Source of the DNA: Bacteroidota bacterium | GTDB taxonomy: Bacteria > Bacteroidota > Ignavibacteria > UBA10030 | Reading direction: 5' to 3' | Length of the DNA stretch: 7,532 nucleotides | Assembly: GCA_025455125.1 (NCBI GenBank) | Contig: JALONE010000037.1 | Coordinates: 1-7,532, forward strand | Shown: in pieces, positions 6,415 through 7,532 of the stretch | Position numbering within the stretch: position 1 is the stretch's first letter | Layout: each line of letters begins with the position of its first letter | Made by a program: the position numbers and the translations under genes | Notes under the pieces: generated by a model | What the model was told of the DNA's origin: nothing | The model's database searches: none | The model's input: only the letters and a program-made list of their open reading frames with translations

Positions 6415-7023
6415 ATGGCATCGACCGAAGGAATTAAACGCTCCCCGTCGCGGGATGAAGACTCGGCACTGATTCGCCGCGCGTTGCGCGGTGACCAGAA
6501 AGCCTATCAGCGGCTTCGACAGAAGTACCACGATGTCATCTCCGCGCTCATCTATCGCATCGTCCGAGCACCGGAAGAAGTGGAAGACCTCACACAGGAG
6601 GCCTTCATCAAGGCATTCACATCGCTCGCTTCTTTCAACGAAGAGTACGCCTTCTCCACCTGGCTCTATAAGATCGCAACCAACAATGCGATCGACCACA
6701 TCCGTCGGAAACGTCTTCAGACCTTCTCGATCGACAAGCCCATCGAGTCCAAGGACAGCGACTTCTCCTTCGAATTGCCGGACACCGATCCGGAACCGGA
6801 TCAGGAACTGATTTCTTCCCAACGACATCGCATGCTGGATGAAGCAATGAACGCGCTTCCGCCAAAGTACCGTCAAGTGATCATCATGCGCCACGTGGAG
6901 GAGAAGGAATACTCGGAGATCGCCAAGGCCCTCCATCTTCCTCTTGGGACCGTGAAAGCACACATCTTTCGCGCGCGGGAAATGCTGTACAAGCGCCTCA
7001 AGGACAAAATGCGGCACTATTGA
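6415..7023 (+). CDS. RNA polymerase sigma factor, ECF (sigma-70 group 4) type
   Basis: This is a two-domain ECF sigma factor that directs RNA polymerase to a special promoter set. From the ATG at 6415 it has 202 residues. Sigma region 2 covers about 17-100, with VEDLTQEAFIKAF (56-68) and FSTWLYKIATNNAIDHIRRKR (80-100). An acidic linker, including PDTDPEPDQEL at 122-132, follows. Sigma region 4 covers about 142-196, with LPPKYRQVIIMRHVEEKEY (148-166) and the helix-turn-helix LPLGTVKAHIFRARE (175-189). In-frame starts upstream at 6358 (GTG), 6382 and 6400 are possible. The ATG at 6415 is chosen because GGA lies seven bases before it and because the protein then begins just ahead of region 2. 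No anti-sigma factor gene lies directly downstream, which is unusual for ECF sigmas. The regulon is unknown. Confidence 0.93.
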   Translation: MASTEGIKRSPSRDEDSALIRRALRGDQKAYQRLRQKYHDVISALIYRIVRAPEEVEDLTQEAFIKAFTSLASFNEEYAFSTWLYKIATNNAIDHIRRKRLQTFSIDKPIESKDSDFSFELPDTDPEPDQELISSQRHRMLDEAMNALPPKYRQVIIMRHVEEKEYSEIAKALHLPLGTVKAHIFRAREMLYKRLKDKMRHY

Positions 7024-7093
7024 CAGTCCGATGCGGTTTCACCCCCTTTTTTCCCGTTTTTCGACCAACCGGATCACCACAGTGCCCGCAACT

Positions 7094-7123
7094 TTGCACC
7101 AAACGCACCCGTAAACCTAAGAT
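7094..7123 (+). promoter_or_regulatory. Weak candidate promoter for the toast-rack-like gene
   Basis: TTGCAC (7094-7099) and TAAGAT (7118-7123) are 18 bases apart, a poor sigma-70-like pair. They lie in the 124-nt gap between the sigma factor stop and the next ATG. I see no hairpin terminator after the sigma factor gene, so read-through from it is equally possible. I saw no clear ECF-type GGAAC box in the gap. Confidence 0.2.
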
Positions 7124-7147
7124 AGTCAATCACTTGGGGCTACGGCC

Positions 7148-7532
7148 ATGAAACGACTCACCGCTTCCATTGCGATCATCGCTTTCAGTGTCACTTCGCT
7201 TTCCGCATTCACACCGGAAAACACCCGCCGCGAATTCTCACGCACAACCGAGAAAGAACTGAGCATCATCATTGACGTGGCTTTCGGGACGCTCTACATT
7301 GAGCGAGGACCCAAGGATCGCGTCGCAGTCGTCGATTACGATCAGGACACGGACGACAAGCTCAGGATCGCCGTGAGCTACGAGGTCTCTGGATCCAAAG
7401 GGACCTTGCGGATCAAGACGAAAAAGGATTCCAAGATCTGGAAGGATGAAAACTCCAACGACCACGGGGATGATCGTCGCATCACAGTGATGCTGTCGGA
7501 AGACCTGCCGATCGATTTCGATCTCGAACTCG
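7148..7532 (+). CDS. Exported toast-rack (LiaF/DUF2154-like) protein, N-terminal part
   Basis: The gene runs off the window; 128 residues are visible. Residues 1-20 form a signal peptide: MKR, a hydrophobic core, then SLSA with probable cleavage before Phe21. The mature part is beta-rich, with IIIDVAFGTLYIERG (40-54), YEVSGSKGTLRI (78-89) and LPIDFDLEL (120-128). This order resembles the N-terminal domain of toast-rack proteins, whose strands often read FGAG.L.I and end in a P-[IL]-D-[FL] strand. Toast-rack proteins include the LiaF C-terminal region, linked to envelope stress sensing, but many have no known role. A charged hydrophilic insert lies at about 91-110. The ATG has GGGG at 7136-7139 as a ribosome site. 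It follows the ECF sigma gene by 124 nt, so a link to it is possible but unproven. The family call is moderate because the rest of the gene is missing. Confidence 0.65.
   Translation, partial: MKRLTASIAIIAFSVTSLSAFTPENTRREFSRTTEKELSIIIDVAFGTLYIERGPKDRVAVVDYDQDTDDKLRIAVSYEVSGSKGTLRIKTKKDSKIWKDENSNDHGDDRRITVMLSEDLPIDFDLEL

Noticed and set aside
6325..7017. 230-residue open frame on the - strand opposite the sigma factor
   Set aside because: It is a codon-aligned shadow of a clear ECF sigma gene, with no domain of its own.
7024..7147. Possible terminator or ECF autoregulatory promoter after the sigma factor gene
   Set aside because: The T-runs at about 7047-7061 have no preceding stable stem, and no GGAAC-type -35 box is visible.

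Overview
The window is a stretch of a GC-rich bacterial chromosome carrying ordinary, mostly housekeeping genes. Several features point to the Bacteroidota/Chlorobiota/Ignavibacteriota (FCB) group: the style of the ECF sigma factor, a CtpA-type protease with a long charged C-terminal tail, a DYSGK-type thymidylate kinase P-loop, a STAS protein with an NSSG phosphosite motif, and a toast-rack-like exported protein. This placement rests on recalled family resemblance, not on a search, and is tentative. SecD and SecF are separate genes here, unlike the fused SecDF of many Bacteroidota.

Layout. Positions 22-3868 (+) hold four closely spaced genes: secD, secF, a STAS-domain anti-sigma-factor antagonist and a deoxynucleoside kinase. 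The gaps of 17, 17 and 21 nt suggest one transcript, which ends at a strong hairpin terminator at 3891-3930. Positions 3982-6314 (-) hold a convergent pair, tmk then ctpA, whose stop and start codons overlap (TGATG), so they are probably translationally coupled. The same 3.9 kb hairpin can terminate both converging transcripts. Positions 6415-7023 (+) hold an ECF sigma factor divergent from tmk. A new exported protein begins at 7148 (+) and runs off the end of the window; its visible part resembles the N-terminal domain of toast-rack (LiaF-like) proteins.

How the genes fit together. SecD and SecF form the proton-driven accessory complex of the Sec translocon. CtpA is a membrane-anchored serine protease that would act on exported proteins, and the last gene encodes a Sec-exported product. 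The deoxynucleoside kinase and thymidylate kinase both feed dNTP synthesis. The STAS protein and the sigma factor are regulatory, but no partner kinase, phosphatase or anti-sigma factor is visible here.

I found no RNA gene, mobile element, CRISPR array or prophage feature, and no convincing previously undescribed system. No stretch longer than about 125 nt lacks a gene. The most useful second-look points are the shared terminator with an adjacent perfect GC palindrome, the start-codon decisions for ctpA, tmk and the sigma factor, the low-complexity insert in SecD, and the sigma factor next to the toast-rack-like gene.
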